The notes below the pieces were generated by a model. It saw nothing but the letters and a program-made list of their open reading frames with translations, was not told where the DNA came from and did no database searches. Below are positions 1 through 8,744 of a DNA stretch of 64,000 nt, in pieces. Made by a program: the position numbers and the translations under genes. The stretch is taken from positions 1 to 64,000 of the forward strand of contig NZ_JAGRQC010000006.1 of NCBI RefSeq assembly GCF_018122655.1. Direction: 5' to 3'. Each line of letters starts with the position of its first letter. The first letter of the stretch is position 1. The DNA is from Stakelama marina. GTDB lineage: Bacteria; Pseudomonadota; Alphaproteobacteria; Sphingomonadales; Sphingomonadaceae.

Positions 1-178
1 TCCTCGGCCCGTAGCAGGCCGGCGCATCGACCCAGCGCCCGCCCGACTTCACCACATGGATGATGCCGCTGATCACGCGTCGATCATCAACCCGGGCGCC
101 CCCGCGCACCTTGTTCGGCAACAGCGGACGAAGCCGCTCAAACTGCGCCTCACTCAACCAAAATTCGCTCAAATCCAC
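1..178 (-). CDS. IS5-family transposase, N-terminal part (cut by window edge)
   Basis: Reading the minus strand from a GTG at 178 gives an open frame that runs off the window start, about 59 residues. It begins VDLSEFWLSEAQFE and continues with PLLPNKVRGGARVDDRRV, the usual N-terminal block of IS5-family (DUF4096/DDE) transposases. An AGGAG lies just upstream of the GTG and supports this start. The catalytic DDE residues would lie beyond the edge, so activity cannot be judged. The copy at 1392-2158 shares the PLLPNK.RG..RVDDRRV block but is clearly a different element. Confidence 0.85.
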   Translation of the reverse strand, partial: MDLSEFWLSEAQFERLRPLLPNKVRGGARVDDRRVISGIIHVVKSGGRWVDAPACYGPR

Positions 179-241
179 GCTCCTGCTCTCACAGAGCTTG
201 AATCACATCCGAGCCGTAAACTGAACCTCACTTATAGGTCC
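1..241 (-). mobile_element. IS5-family insertion sequence, one end
   Basis: This is the 5' end of the element whose transposase starts at 178. About 60 bases of non-coding sequence follow the start codon before a possible terminus near 241-250, where GGGTCAGGACC is read on the minus strand. The other end lies outside the window, so neither the inverted repeats nor the target duplication could be confirmed. The outer boundary is an estimate. Confidence 0.5.
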
Positions 242-333
242 TGACCCTAGATCAAGGAATTTGGGTTCCGGTTTAATCGCTGGAATGATCCGGTCTCGAT
301 GTGCCGGGCGCTGATTTCGACTTCCCGGCCGTT

Positions 334-856
<523 letters not shown>

Positions 857-895
857 TTAGGCCGTGAACCCATAAACAGTTAACGGTCGTTGACC

Positions 896-1282
896 TCAGC
901 AGTCATTTTCCTGCTTCTTCGATGCCGCACGTAGAGCATCTCGTCGCTCCATGAATGGCTGTAGCAGCGTGGTGTAATCTCTAAACGACAGAGCAAACGA
1001 CACGGCGAATGCTACGCCCAACGCGATGAAGAACGCTCCGTAGTCGGCAGTGGCGATGACCTGGTAGATGCCGTACGCGCCAGCCGCCCCGAAAGCGATA
1101 AGCGTCGCTGCCTGCGCAATTGCCTGACGTCGCTCGAAAGCGGCAATGACGGCATCGTATTCCTCGGCGGAAACAGGAGCACTGTATTTTGATCGGGGTG
1201 GCTGGAATACGATGTTGCCGTCAGCGCCCGTACGAAAGTTCGCTTCGAAGCGGTCAATAAGGTCTTGTCTTCGAAGGAACAC
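896..1282 (-). CDS. Small membrane protein of unknown function
   Basis: This 128-residue protein starts at a GTG (MFLRRQDLIDRF), and an in-frame TGA lies a few codons upstream, so a much longer start is excluded. The N-terminal half is soluble and includes SAEEYDAVIAAFERRQ. Two hydrophobic stretches, at about residues 55-75 and 80-100, predict a two-pass inner-membrane protein with a charged C-terminal tail (MERRDALRAASKKQ). I do not recognise the family. It sits between transposon remnants on the minus strand and may have been brought in or left behind by rearrangement. The reading frame looks intact. Confidence 0.6.
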   Translation of the reverse strand: MFLRRQDLIDRFEANFRTGADGNIVFQPPRSKYSAPVSAEEYDAVIAAFERRQAIAQAATLIAFGAAGAYGIYQVIATADYGAFFIALGVAFAVSFALSFRDYTTLLQPFMERRDALRAASKKQENDC

Positions 1283-1379
1283 GCGCAGCCCTCAATCACT
1301 ATCCGCATATCTTGCCACGGCTTGTTCGACACCGCCACGCTTAGATCTCTGCGCACTTTCAATTGGCGCAAATTTCTGA

Positions 1380-2166
1380 TTCACGCTTGCCATGAGCCGA
1401 TATGACCTAACCGATTTCGAGTGGCGTGTGATCGAACCCCTGTTGCCCAATAAGCCGCGAGGCGTGCCCCGTGTTGATGACCGGCGTGTGCTGAATGGTA
1501 TCTTCTGGGTGCTGCGGTCGGGAGCGCCATGGCGTGACCTGCCGGAACGCTATGGTCCGCGCACGACATGCTACAACCGCTTCGTGCGATGGCGAAAGGC
1601 CGGCGTGTGGGATCGGATGATGGACGCCATCACCGCCGCTCATGATGGTGACGTCCAGATGATCGACAGCACTTCCGTTCGTGCCCATCAACAGGCCGCG
1701 ACGGCAAAAAGGGGGATCGAGATCATTGTCTCGGTCGCTCCCGAGGCGGACTTACGACCAAAATCCACGTGGTCGTCGACGGGCAAGGCCTCCCGATCCG
1801 ACTAAGCCTTACCGCTGGGTAAAGTCATGATGGGCAAGCTGCTAACGATCTGCTCGACCATGTTGGCCCTGGAACAATAGTGCTGGCCGATAAGGCCTAT
1901 GATGCTGACCACATCCGGACCACTCTCCGGGAGAAGGGAGCGTTTGCCAACATCCCGCCCAAGGCGAACCGGCGATCCAAACCCTACTTCAGCACGTGGC
2001 TCTACCGCGAACGGAACCTGATCGAACGCTTCTTCTCCAAGCTGAAGCACTTCCGTCGCGTTGCCACACGCTACGACAAGCTGTCCGAAAACTTTCTCGC
2101 CATGGTCCAACTCGCCTCAATGCGGCTGTGGCTCCGCGTTTATGAGTCTACGGCCTAAAACGCTCA
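1380..2166 (+). mobile_element. IS5-family insertion sequence, inactive copy
   Basis: The element surrounds the two-frame transposase at 1392-2158. The boundaries are approximate, because I could not find a convincing pair of terminal inverted repeats or a target duplication. The kinase-like fragment starts almost immediately to its right, at about 2170. No matching kinase N-terminal half is seen to its left. The region was therefore rearranged, not simply interrupted. Confidence 0.6.
1392..2158 (+). pseudogene. IS5-family transposase, two frames, broken by a nonsense codon
   Basis: The first frame (1392-1805) opens MSRYDLTDFEWRVIEPLLP and contains the first catalytic Asp in MIDSTSV. Expression of the second half would need a frameshift around the A/G run near 1707-1716, which is normal for two-frame IS5 transposases. 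The second frame continues GRSRGGLTTKIHVVVDGQG, then meets an in-frame TAA at 1820-1822, after LTAG and before SHDGQ, where relatives usually have Gln. Beyond it the frame is open to 2158 with VLADKAYDAD (second Asp) and LIERFFSKLKHFRR (Glu). Even with frameshifting the protein would end early, so this copy should be inactive unless complemented. Confidence 0.85.
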
Positions 2167-2175
2167 AGCTCGCTG

Positions 2176-3101
2176 GTGAACCTGCTTCAGCGCAGCAGCC
2201 AGCTAAATGAAGGCATTAGTGAATATTACGGCTACCGTGTGCTCGTGGCACGCAATCTCGCGGCGATTTTCCATGAGCTGCACGCAGCCGGGCATCACAT
2301 GATCGACTTAGAGCCGGCCAATCTGCACTTCTACCCCGCCACGGGTTGGATTGCGATTGTCGACACCGACGGCTTCAGCATTTCAAGGCCGTTCGGGCGA
2401 AACGGTGCCAGCATGGTGAGGGACGATTATATCGCTCCCGCAAGCTATGACCGGAAAGCGGAAAAGCTAGGTGAACCGCAAAACCGCTTCGCGCTGGCGG
2501 TCATCATCTTACAGACGCTGAACAACGGCATTCACCCTTTTTCCGGGACCAGCGAAGAAGGCTTCAGCCATCCTTCGGACATCCAGACGCGTATCCGTAA
2601 GGGGCTTTATGCATAAGGCGCCGCGTCGCAAGGCGAGGTCGCGCCGGCGATTGCAAGCGTTCACAAAGCGTTCCGGCGCAACACCCAGATGCTGTTCGAC
2701 CGTTCGTTCCTGCCAGTCCATCGTCGTCCGACCGCGCAGCAATGGCGCGATCATATCTGCGAGCTAGTGGCGGCGGGGATCGACTTTCTCTCGCCGCAAC
2801 CGATCATCCCGCTGCCGACCGGGACCGTGATCGCGCAGTCGGATTTCGAAGATATCGACGCCGTGGGTCGGGGCACCTTTGCCAAGGTACGTCTCTATTC
2901 GGTAGCGCCGTTCGACCAAAGTATATCGGGCTTGGTGCGCAGCGGCCCGGACGAGTTGTTCGAGGTGATCAGATATTGCCTGCAGTTGAGGAGCTGTCTG
3001 GCATTTCAGATGCGTCTTCGCTCGATGACAAGGCCTGGCTCTACGTGCCGCGCGGCAGCGGCGGGAACGCCATATCAAAAGCGACGGCCTTCGCCCGTTG
3101 A
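2176..3101 (+). pseudogene. Protein-kinase-like gene remnant
   Basis: The frame from 2176 resembles the C-terminal two thirds of a kinase fold. HMIDLEPANLHF stands in the place of the catalytic loop (D..N) and IVDTDGF in the place of the DFG region. Later come an APE-like segment (YIAPASYD) and a helix-rich C-lobe. A TAA at 2614-2616 stops it after RKGLYA, but the same frame stays open beyond the stop and reads FRRNTQMLFDRSF then RPTAQQWRDHI, the usual kinase C-lobe end. Near 2960 the plausible sequence moves to another frame (ILPAVEELSGISD... to TGA at 3101). The N-lobe with the ATP-binding loop is missing. The kinase call is a motif reading, closest to the HhH/TerY-associated kinase-like proteins; the gene is not functional. 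Confidence 0.6.
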
Positions 3102-3240
3102 AGCCCGCCCCCAATCCATTGGCAGCGGCAATATTCGGCTAAGCACTCAGGAATAGATGCGAAGGGCGCTGACGTTCGGCGCGCCCTGACAGGCGGTTCC
3201 GGCTTTGGGCCGATATACGGGTGCGAAAACTCGGACGAGA

Positions 3241-3840
3241 TTATTGGTTCGGCGCACCACCCGGCGCCGCGCCGGCACCACCCGGCATGCCGCCCTGCAT
3301 CTGCATCTGCATCATGCGCTGGTACATCTGCTGCGGGATGAATTCGAGCAGCTCCACATCGAACACGAGCATCGCGTCGTTGGGGATGGTGTTGGGGTCG
3401 GGCGACTTCGAGCCATAGGCCTGGTCGGCCGGAATCCAGAAACGGTATTTGGCGCCCTTGCTCATCAGCTTCATGCCCTCGCTGAAGCCGGGAATGACGC
3501 CGTTGACGGGCATCGGGGTCGGCTGCTGCGACTGGTCGAACACCGTGCCGTCGCGCAGCTTTCCGGTATAGTTGATGAGCGCGACATCGTCGTCGGTCGG
3601 ATGCGCCCCCTCGCCCTTCTGCAGAACCTTGTACTGCAGGCCCGACGGTGTCGTTTCAACACCCGGCTGTTTGGCGTGCCACGCCAGGAATTGCGCATCG
3701 CTGCCCTGCGTCGCGATCGTCTCGGCAGTGCCGCGCCATGCGAGCAGCAACGCCGCCGCCACCGCGACGATGACACCGAGCCAGAGCCAGACGAGATAGC
3801 TGCGCTTGACGGGCTGGATCGGAACGGCGGTGACGGACAT
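3241..3840 (-). CDS. FKBP-type peptidyl-prolyl cis-trans isomerase, membrane anchored
   Basis: This 199-residue protein has an N-terminal signal anchor (SYLVWLWLGVIVAVAAALLLAW, about residues 14-35) and one FKBP domain at about residues 75-168. FKBP hallmarks are TPSGLQYKVLQKGEGAHPT, INYTGKLRDGTVFDQS, GVIPGFSEGMKLM and a YG..S..P.TIPNDAML segment. It should catalyse proline isomerisation in the periplasm and help envelope proteins fold. The C-terminal tail is Met/Gln then Gly/Ala/Pro rich (from about residue 172), presumably disordered. It lies 100 bases downstream of rpsU on the same strand, separated by a hairpin, so it may be weakly co-transcribed. Confidence 0.93.
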   Translation of the reverse strand: MSVTAVPIQPVKRSYLVWLWLGVIVAVAAALLLAWRGTAETIATQGSDAQFLAWHAKQPGVETTPSGLQYKVLQKGEGAHPTDDDVALINYTGKLRDGTVFDQSQQPTPMPVNGVIPGFSEGMKLMSKGAKYRFWIPADQAYGSKSPDPNTIPNDAMLVFDVELLEFIPQQMYQRMMQMQMQGGMPGGAGAAPGGAPNQ

Positions 3841-3903
3841 AAGCAGGATTCCCGGCGAGAGGATGCGACCGGCACGGCCGGCCGCGCTAACTTCTCATAA
3901 TTC

Positions 3904-3932
3904 GCGGCGAAACTTCACGAAAGTTTCGCCGC
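3904..3932 (-). terminator. Hairpin between rpsU and the FKBP gene
   Basis: A perfect 12-bp stem (GCGGCGAAACTT / AAGTTTCGCCGC) with a 5-base loop lies 8 bases after the rpsU stop. There is no T run, so it may be an incomplete terminator or an mRNA-stabilising 3' structure that lowers read-through into the isomerase gene. Confidence 0.6.
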
Positions 3933-3939
3933 AGCGCAA

Positions 3940-4146
3940 TTACCGTGCGCCGTCGCGCTCGGCACGCTTGCGCTCGAGCTTGCGGGCACGACGAATGGCC
4001 GCCGCACGCTCACGCGCGCGCTTCTCGCTGGGCTTTTCATAATGACGGCGCAGCTTCATCTCGCGATAAACGCCCTCACGCTGCAGCTTCTTCTTGAGCG
4101 CCCGCAGCGCCTGGTCGACGTTATTGTCGCGTACGATGATTTGCAT
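3940..4146 (-). CDS. rpsU: Small ribosomal subunit protein bS21
   Basis: This 68-residue basic protein begins [20 protein letters not shown] and has the bS21 core [21 protein letters not shown], followed by an Arg/Ala-rich helical tail. It binds the 3' domain of 16S rRNA near the anti-Shine-Dalgarno region and helps start translation. The length matches alphaproteobacterial S21. Here the downstream neighbour is an FKBP isomerase and no dnaG or rpoD is nearby. Confidence 0.97.
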   Translation of the reverse strand: MQIIVRDNNVDQALRALKKKLQREGVYREMKLRRHYEKPSEKRARERAAAIRRARKLERKRAERDGAR

Positions 4147-4377
4147 AAGGCCGTCTGAACTCCGAATTCATCTATTGCATTAGAAATGGCCGCAGGAACC
4201 GAATAGTTCCGCGGCGTATGGCGCGCCTATATCAGGCGAATCCCTTTTCCACAAGCGCCGACGCGTTCAGATGCGCAAAAATCGCTCGGCAATACCGGCA
4301 ACGCCGCGCGCGCATCAGATCGCGCTTGCCCCGTCCGATGCTGCATATAGGGTCGCGCCAGGAATGAAAGGGGCAGG

Positions 4378-5667
4378 ATGATCGCGACCGACACCGTCAG
4401 GGGCCAACGGCGCCCCTTCTGGACACATCTGTACGTTCAGGTGCTGATCGCGATCGCGCTCGGCGCGCTGGTCGGACAGATCTGGCCCGACACCGGTGCG
4501 GCGCTGAAACCGCTCGGCGACGCATTCATCAAACTGGTCAAGATGATCATCGCACCGGTGATTTTCCTCACGCTCGTCACCGGCATCGCCGGCATCCGCG
4601 ACCTCGGCGAGGTCGGGCGAGTGGCGTTGAAGGCGTTCGTCTATTTCCTGTTCTTCTCCACGCTCGCGCTCATCATCGGGCTGATCGTCGCCAACACCGT
4701 GCAGCCGGGTGCGAGCCTCCATATCGACCCCGCCTCGCTCGATCCCGGCTCTGTCGCCGATTATGCGAGCAAAGCGCACGACGTCACGCTGACCGGCTTC
4801 CTGCTCGGCATCATTCCCGATTCGCTGCTCTCGCCGCTCGTCGGCGACAATATCCTGCAGGTCTTGCTTATTTCGATCCTGACCGGGGTGGCACTGGTCT
4901 TGATCGGCGAACCCGGCCAGCCGATCCTCGCCATGCTCGAACGCATCTCGGCCGTGGTGTTCCGCATCGTCGGCCTGCTGATGCGGCTTGCCCCCATCGG
5001 CGCGTTCGGTGCGATCGCCTTCACCGTCGGCAATTACGGCGTTGCAAGCCTCGCCGAGCTCGTCGGCCTATTCTATCTGACTGCCATCATGTTCGTCGTG
5101 ATCGTGCTGGGCACCGTCGCTCGGCTGGCGGGCTTTTCGATCTTCAAGCTCATCCGCTACCTGCGCGCCGAATTGCTGCTCGTGCTCGGCACCTCGTCTT
5201 CCGAGGCCGCGCTTCCCGCGCTGATCGAGAAGATGGAGGATGCCGGATGCGACAAGACGGTGGTCGGGCTCGTCGTTCCCACCGGCTACAGCTTCAACCT
5301 CGACGGCACCAACATCTATATGACGCTGGCAGCGCTGTTCATCGCGCAGGCGACCGGCATCGATCTGTCGATTGGCGAACAGCTCGCGCTGCTCGCCGTG
5401 GCGATGCTGTCTTCCAAGGGCGCGGCAGGCGTTACCGGCGCCGGGTTCATCACGCTCGCCGCGACGCTCTCGATCGTGCCGACGGTGCCGGTCGCAGGCA
5501 TGGCGCTGATCCTCGGCATCGACCGGTTCATGAGCGAATGCCGCAGCCTGACCAATTTCATCGGCAATGCGGTCGCCACGGTTGTAGTAGCCAAATGGGA
5601 GGGCCAGCTGGACCCGAAGCGCCTGCGCGCAGCACTCGACGGCAGGACCGAAGAAGACTGGGAATAA
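4378..5667 (+). CDS. dctA: Dicarboxylate/amino acid:cation symporter
   Basis: This 429-residue polytopic inner-membrane protein belongs to the DAACS family (DctA/GltP). It shows the serine-rich re-entrant loop [15 protein letters not shown] and the substrate/Na-binding segment [22 protein letters not shown], followed by [14 protein letters not shown]-terminal helices such as [20 protein letters not shown] are typical. Family members import C4-dicarboxylates or glutamate/aspartate with Na+ or H+. DctA is the closer fit by length and motif wording, but the substrate cannot be set from sequence alone. The start chosen has AGGGGCAGG directly upstream; an alternative ATG lies at 4363. It is a single transcription unit. 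Confidence 0.9.
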   Translation: MIATDTVRGQRRPFWTHLYVQVLIAIALGALVGQIWPDTGAALKPLGDAFIKLVKMIIAPVIFLTLVTGIAGIRDLGEVGRVALKAFVYFLFFSTLALIIGLIVANTVQPGASLHIDPASLDPGSVADYASKAHDVTLTGFLLGIIPDSLLSPLVGDNILQVLLISILTGVALVLIGEPGQPILAMLERISAVVFRIVGLLMRLAPIGAFGAIAFTVGNYGVASLAELVGLFYLTAIMFVVIVLGTVARLAGFSIFKLIRYLRAELLLVLGTSSSEAALPALIEKMEDAGCDKTVVGLVVPTGYSFNLDGTNIYMTLAALFIAQATGIDLSIGEQLALLAVAMLSSKGAAGVTGAGFITLAATLSIVPTVPVAGMALILGIDRFMSECRSLTNFIGNAVATVVVAKWEGQLDPKRLRAALDGRTEEDWE

Positions 5668-5676
5668 GGGAGGCGG

Positions 5677-5868
5677 CTAGTCCTGCTGAACGATCACCCT
5701 GTCCTCTCTTCCCACACGTACCCAGCGCCGTTTTTCGATACGCCGCATCTTCACGCCGCAATATCGGCATTGGCGGAAAAGCTCGCCGTCCTCTCGATAC
5801 GTCCGGTCCATGGCCCGCTGATGCTGGCCCTTTGCGCAACGCAATAATCCTGCGGCACGTCGCAACAT
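5677..5868 (-). CDS. Small zinc-ribbon-like protein, unknown function
   Basis: This 63-residue basic protein begins MLRRAAGLLRCAKGQHQR, has a CRYCGVKMRRI knuckle at about residues 34-44, and ends WVRVGREDRVIVQQD. The spaced Cys11/His16 and Cys34/Cys37 could bind one metal ion, which is an inference from spacing. The organisation resembles small sphingomonad proteins of unknown role. It converges with dctA, only 9 bases away. No strong ribosome-binding site precedes the ATG, which lowers confidence. Confidence 0.55.
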   Translation of the reverse strand: MLRRAAGLLRCAKGQHQRAMDRTYREDGELFRQCRYCGVKMRRIEKRRWVRVGREDRVIVQQD

Positions 5869-6094
5869 AGAAAATCGAAACCCTTAGAACTATTTGCAGC
5901 CTTGAAGGCAGGCCGCCCGGAATACGCCACACTGCGACCTATGCAATCCGTAAAATATCCAGTCACGACTCACGCCTGCGACCCGCCGCCATGGTTCGCT
6001 CCGTTGGATGCCGCGGAATCCTTACCGCTATTGGCCGTCGAACACAGCGACGTTCCGCATCGGCAATGACGAGGCATCGCCTCCGATGGACATG

Positions 6095-6133
6095 AAAAAC
6101 CCCGCATCCGACAAAATCTTGCCGGATCCGGGG
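6095..6133 (-). terminator. Rho-independent terminator after the small exported protein gene
   Basis: Stem CCCCGcATCCGaCAA pairs with TTGcCGGATcCGGGG around an AATC loop at 6100-6133. On the minus strand it is followed by a run of five T. It lies about 50 bases after the stop at 6182 and fits transcription from that gene. Confidence 0.85.
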
Positions 6134-6181
6134 CCAGTCAGATGCGAGCGGCAAAAGCCACCCGGCATGTCAGGTCAGGAA

Positions 6182-6451
6182 TCAGCCGGGACTGTCCGCA
6201 TTTCCATTGTTATCAACGGCAATGATGACGCCGCCGGCGACGATGCCTGCGCCAAGCACCAGCGGAATGATCGCGCCACTCGCCAGCTTGCTCTTCTTGT
6301 CCACCTTGGTCGAATGACGGACCTGCGAGGTGGCGACCTTTGCCTGCGGAAGCGCGGAGCTTGCCCGGGTCGCTTCACCCGCCATCGCCGCGCTAGACAT
6401 TGCGAGACCCGCCATCGCGCCTATCGTGATACCTGTTCGAAAGATGTTCAT
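6182..6451 (-). CDS. Small exported protein with C-terminal hydrophobic segment (paralog A)
   Basis: This 89-residue protein starts at an ATG preceded by GGGAGG. It has a Sec signal peptide with likely cleavage after SSAAMAG (about residue 25). Next comes a polar region with VRHSTKVDKKSKL. A Gly/Ala/Val-rich hydrophobic stretch (SGAIIPLVLGAGIVAGGVIIAV, about residues 58-79) and the tail DNNGNADSPG complete it. It is a close relative of the protein at 6742-7020, sharing the VRHS..V.KKSKL.SGAI.P core and the ADSPG C-terminus. The function is unknown; a small inner-membrane or periplasmic protein is inferred. Its own terminator follows. Confidence 0.8.
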   Translation of the reverse strand: MNIFRTGITIGAMAGLAMSSAAMAGEATRASSALPQAKVATSQVRHSTKVDKKSKLASGAIIPLVLGAGIVAGGVIIAVDNNGNADSPG

Positions 6452-6741
6452 ACTGCCTCCCTTGTTGGCTTAAACCTATCAGTCGACGGTTCGCACATGG
6501 AACGACCGCCCTCTCCTAAACTGCCTCCCGAATATGCCCTTTTTACCTGGCGAATATTCAGGGGATAAATCGGTTGCGCGATTAGCGCACACCATCGGCC
6601 AATATTCAACGGAAAAAACTAACACGGCCTCGCCGTTAATTGCGAGGCATCCGTTGGCACAACTTGAGAGACATATGTCAGCTATTGGGGCCGTATCGGA
6701 TCAAATTGTGCTGATCGGTCAAAATGGCAGCCCCAGGCCAA

Positions 6742-7020
6742 TCAGCCAGGGCTGTCGGCCGTACCGTCATCGCCGGTCACAGCAAGGACCAGGCCGCCGA
6801 TGACCGCAGCCGTAGCAAGGCCCACCGGAACGATCGCGCCCGATGTCAGCTTGCTCTTCTTTTCGACATGCTGCGAATGGCGAACATTCGATGTCGCAAC
6901 CTGGCTGTTGGCCGGCGGCAGCGCATCGGCAGCGCGGGTAGTCTCTGCAGCCATGGCAGCACTAGAAACGCACAAACCAGCGGCGGCGCCAATTGTCATG
7001 AGTGAGCGAAAACTCTTCAT
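6742..7020 (-). CDS. Small exported protein with C-terminal hydrophobic segment (paralog B)
   Basis: The start MKSFRSLMTIGAAAG at 7020 is preferred over the in-frame upstream Met at 7047, because GGAGAC precedes it and the signal peptide then begins properly. The protein has 92 residues: signal peptide to about SSAAMAAE, then a polar stretch ending VRHSQHVEKKSKLTSGAIVP. A hydrophobic segment (VGLATAAVIGGLVLAV) and the tail TGDDGTADSPG follow. It is clearly a tandem paralog of the 6182-6451 gene, separated by 290 bases that hold no other gene, so each copy is probably transcribed on its own. The function is unknown. Confidence 0.8.
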   Translation of the reverse strand: MKSFRSLMTIGAAAGLCVSSAAMAAETTRAADALPPANSQVATSNVRHSQHVEKKSKLTSGAIVPVGLATAAVIGGLVLAVTGDDGTADSPG

Positions 7021-7274
7021 TGCCGTCTCCGTTAAAAATCTCGACACGAAGGCTGAGCAGTGCGCCCGCCTTCAGATCGCGTCCCGCCGCTGATTTCGCC
7101 GGGAACACGAACGCCACCAACCAACGACGCCCACGATTGTTCAATCGAAACCGGACTTATCGTGAGCCGGCGGCAGATTCGGCCGTGACAGACGTCGGCG
7201 GCCCCACTCGATACTTGTTGCAATCGGCGCAACAGTCCTACCGTTGCGCCGATTGCTTTGGGGGGAGGGAGACG

Positions 7275-8570
7275 ATGAATTTCACCAGCAACGCACCACT
7301 GGCGCCCGCCCGGCTGCGGTCGATCATCGGCGGGTCGGCGGGCAATCTGGTCGAATGGTATGACTGGTACGCCTATGCGGCCTTCGCGATCTATTTCGCG
7401 CCGCATTTCTTTCCCGAAGGCGACCGCACCGTCCAGTTGATGAGTACCGCAGCGGTATTCGCGCTTGGCTTTTTCATGCGCCCGATCGGCGGGTGGCTGA
7501 TGGGCATTTATTCGGACAATAAAGGGCGCAAGGCGGGGCTGACGCTCTCTGTGACGCTGATGTGCTTCGGATCGCTGATTATCGCGGTCACCCCCGATTA
7601 TGGCGCGATCGGCGTGGCGGCACCTGCACTGCTGCTGGTCGCGCGACTGCTGCAAGGCCTGTCGGTCGGCGGCGAATATGGTGCGAGCGCGACCTATCTG
7701 TCCGAAATCGCCACGCGCAAGCGGCGTGGGTTTTACGCATCCTTTCAATATGTAACGCTGATTTCCGGGCAACTGGTCGCGCTGCTGGTGCTCGTCATCC
7801 TGCAGGCGGTGCTGAGCGAAGCGGCACTGGATGGATGGGGCTGGCGTGTGCCGTTCGCGATCGGCGGCGTACTCGCGATCAGCGTGTATTTTCTGCGCCG
7901 GGGGCTGATCGAGACCGAGAGTTTCCGCAATGTCGAGCGCGAAAGCGCGCCGAAATCGGGATTTCTGTCGCTGGTCGCCCAGCATCCGGGCGAAGCCGTA
8001 ACGGTGTTGCTGCTGACCGCGGGCGGCACGCTCGCCTTTTACGCATACGCGATCTACATGCAGAAATTCCTCGTCAATACGAGCGGATTCGACCGCGAGA
8101 CCGCATCGGCGATCAGTGCAGGGTCGCTGTTCGTTTTCATGTGCCTGCAACCCGCCATCGGCGCGCTTTCCGATCGGGTCGGGCGCAAGACAGTCATGTC
8201 GGCTTTCGGTATATTGGGCGTGATCTTCACCTACCCGATCTTCACCACGCTGGAGACGGTGCGCAGCCCATGGGCGGCGTTCGCGATCGCCACCGGCGCG
8301 CTGGCGATCGTCAGCGGCTATTCGGCGATTTCGGGCCTCGTGAAGGCCGAGTTGTTCCCGACGCATATTCGCGCACTTGGCGTTGCCCTTCCCTATGCCA
8401 TCGCTAACGCGATCTTTGGCGGCACCGCAGAATATGTCGCGCTATGGCTGAAGAACGAAGGCTGGGAGCGCGGATTCTACTGGTATGTAACCGCAATGAT
8501 CGGCGTGTCGCTGGTCACCTATCTGACCATGAAGGACACGGCAAAGCACAGCCGGATATTGGAAGATTGA
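7275..8570 (+). CDS. MFS metabolite:H+ symporter, alpha-ketoglutarate permease-like
   Basis: This 431-residue, 12-helix transporter belongs to the MHS group of the major facilitator superfamily. The N-terminal motif GNLVEWYDWYAYAAF and loop 2-3 sequence GIYSDNKGRKAGL are diagnostic, with RLLQGLSVGGEYGASATYL in helix 4 and a second DRVGRK motif near residue 300. Its length matches KgtP, but related members carry proline/betaine or dicarboxylates, so the substrate is uncertain. The start at 7275 follows GGGAGGGAGAC; the frame is open further upstream without coding-like sequence. A dicarboxylate symporter gene lies 1.6 kb upstream. Confidence 0.88.
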   Translation: MNFTSNAPLAPARLRSIIGGSAGNLVEWYDWYAYAAFAIYFAPHFFPEGDRTVQLMSTAAVFALGFFMRPIGGWLMGIYSDNKGRKAGLTLSVTLMCFGSLIIAVTPDYGAIGVAAPALLLVARLLQGLSVGGEYGASATYLSEIATRKRRGFYASFQYVTLISGQLVALLVLVILQAVLSEAALDGWGWRVPFAIGGVLAISVYFLRRGLIETESFRNVERESAPKSGFLSLVAQHPGEAVTVLLLTAGGTLAFYAYAIYMQKFLVNTSGFDRETASAISAGSLFVFMCLQPAIGALSDRVGRKTVMSAFGILGVIFTYPIFTTLETVRSPWAAFAIATGALAIVSGYSAISGLVKAELFPTHIRALGVALPYAIANAIFGGTAEYVALWLKNEGWERGFYWYVTAMIGVSLVTYLTMKDTAKHSRILED

Positions 8571-8744
8571 ACGCGCGAGCGGCGGTTGTCGACGCGTTCA
8601 TTTGCCAATATCCGTTCACTCCGCCTTCCGGTTCGGCCACCGCTCCCGCGATACACGCTTTTTTCAGACGATGGCGCCATGATTGCGGCTTGACTGTTTG
8701 GGGGAACGCTATGCCGCAGGGTCGGCTGAGATATCCGGGGGCGG

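Noticed and set aside
56..244. 62-codon plus-strand ORF at the window start
   Set aside because: It is the antisense of the IS5 transposase N-terminus on the minus strand, which has recognisable homology and a ribosome-binding site.
5963..6154. 63-codon minus-strand ORF
   Set aside because: It overlaps the terminator of the small exported protein gene and shows no protein-like features.
6720..6744. Hairpin around the stop of the second small exported protein gene
   Set aside because: AGCCC/GGGCT and a short inner stem can pair, but the stem overlaps the stop codon and the T run is weak.
7002..7274. Upstream extension of the KgtP-like symporter frame
   Set aside because: The transporter homology begins at about 7310 and the ATG at 7275 has a strong ribosome-binding site; the upstream part overlaps the promoter of the small exported protein gene.
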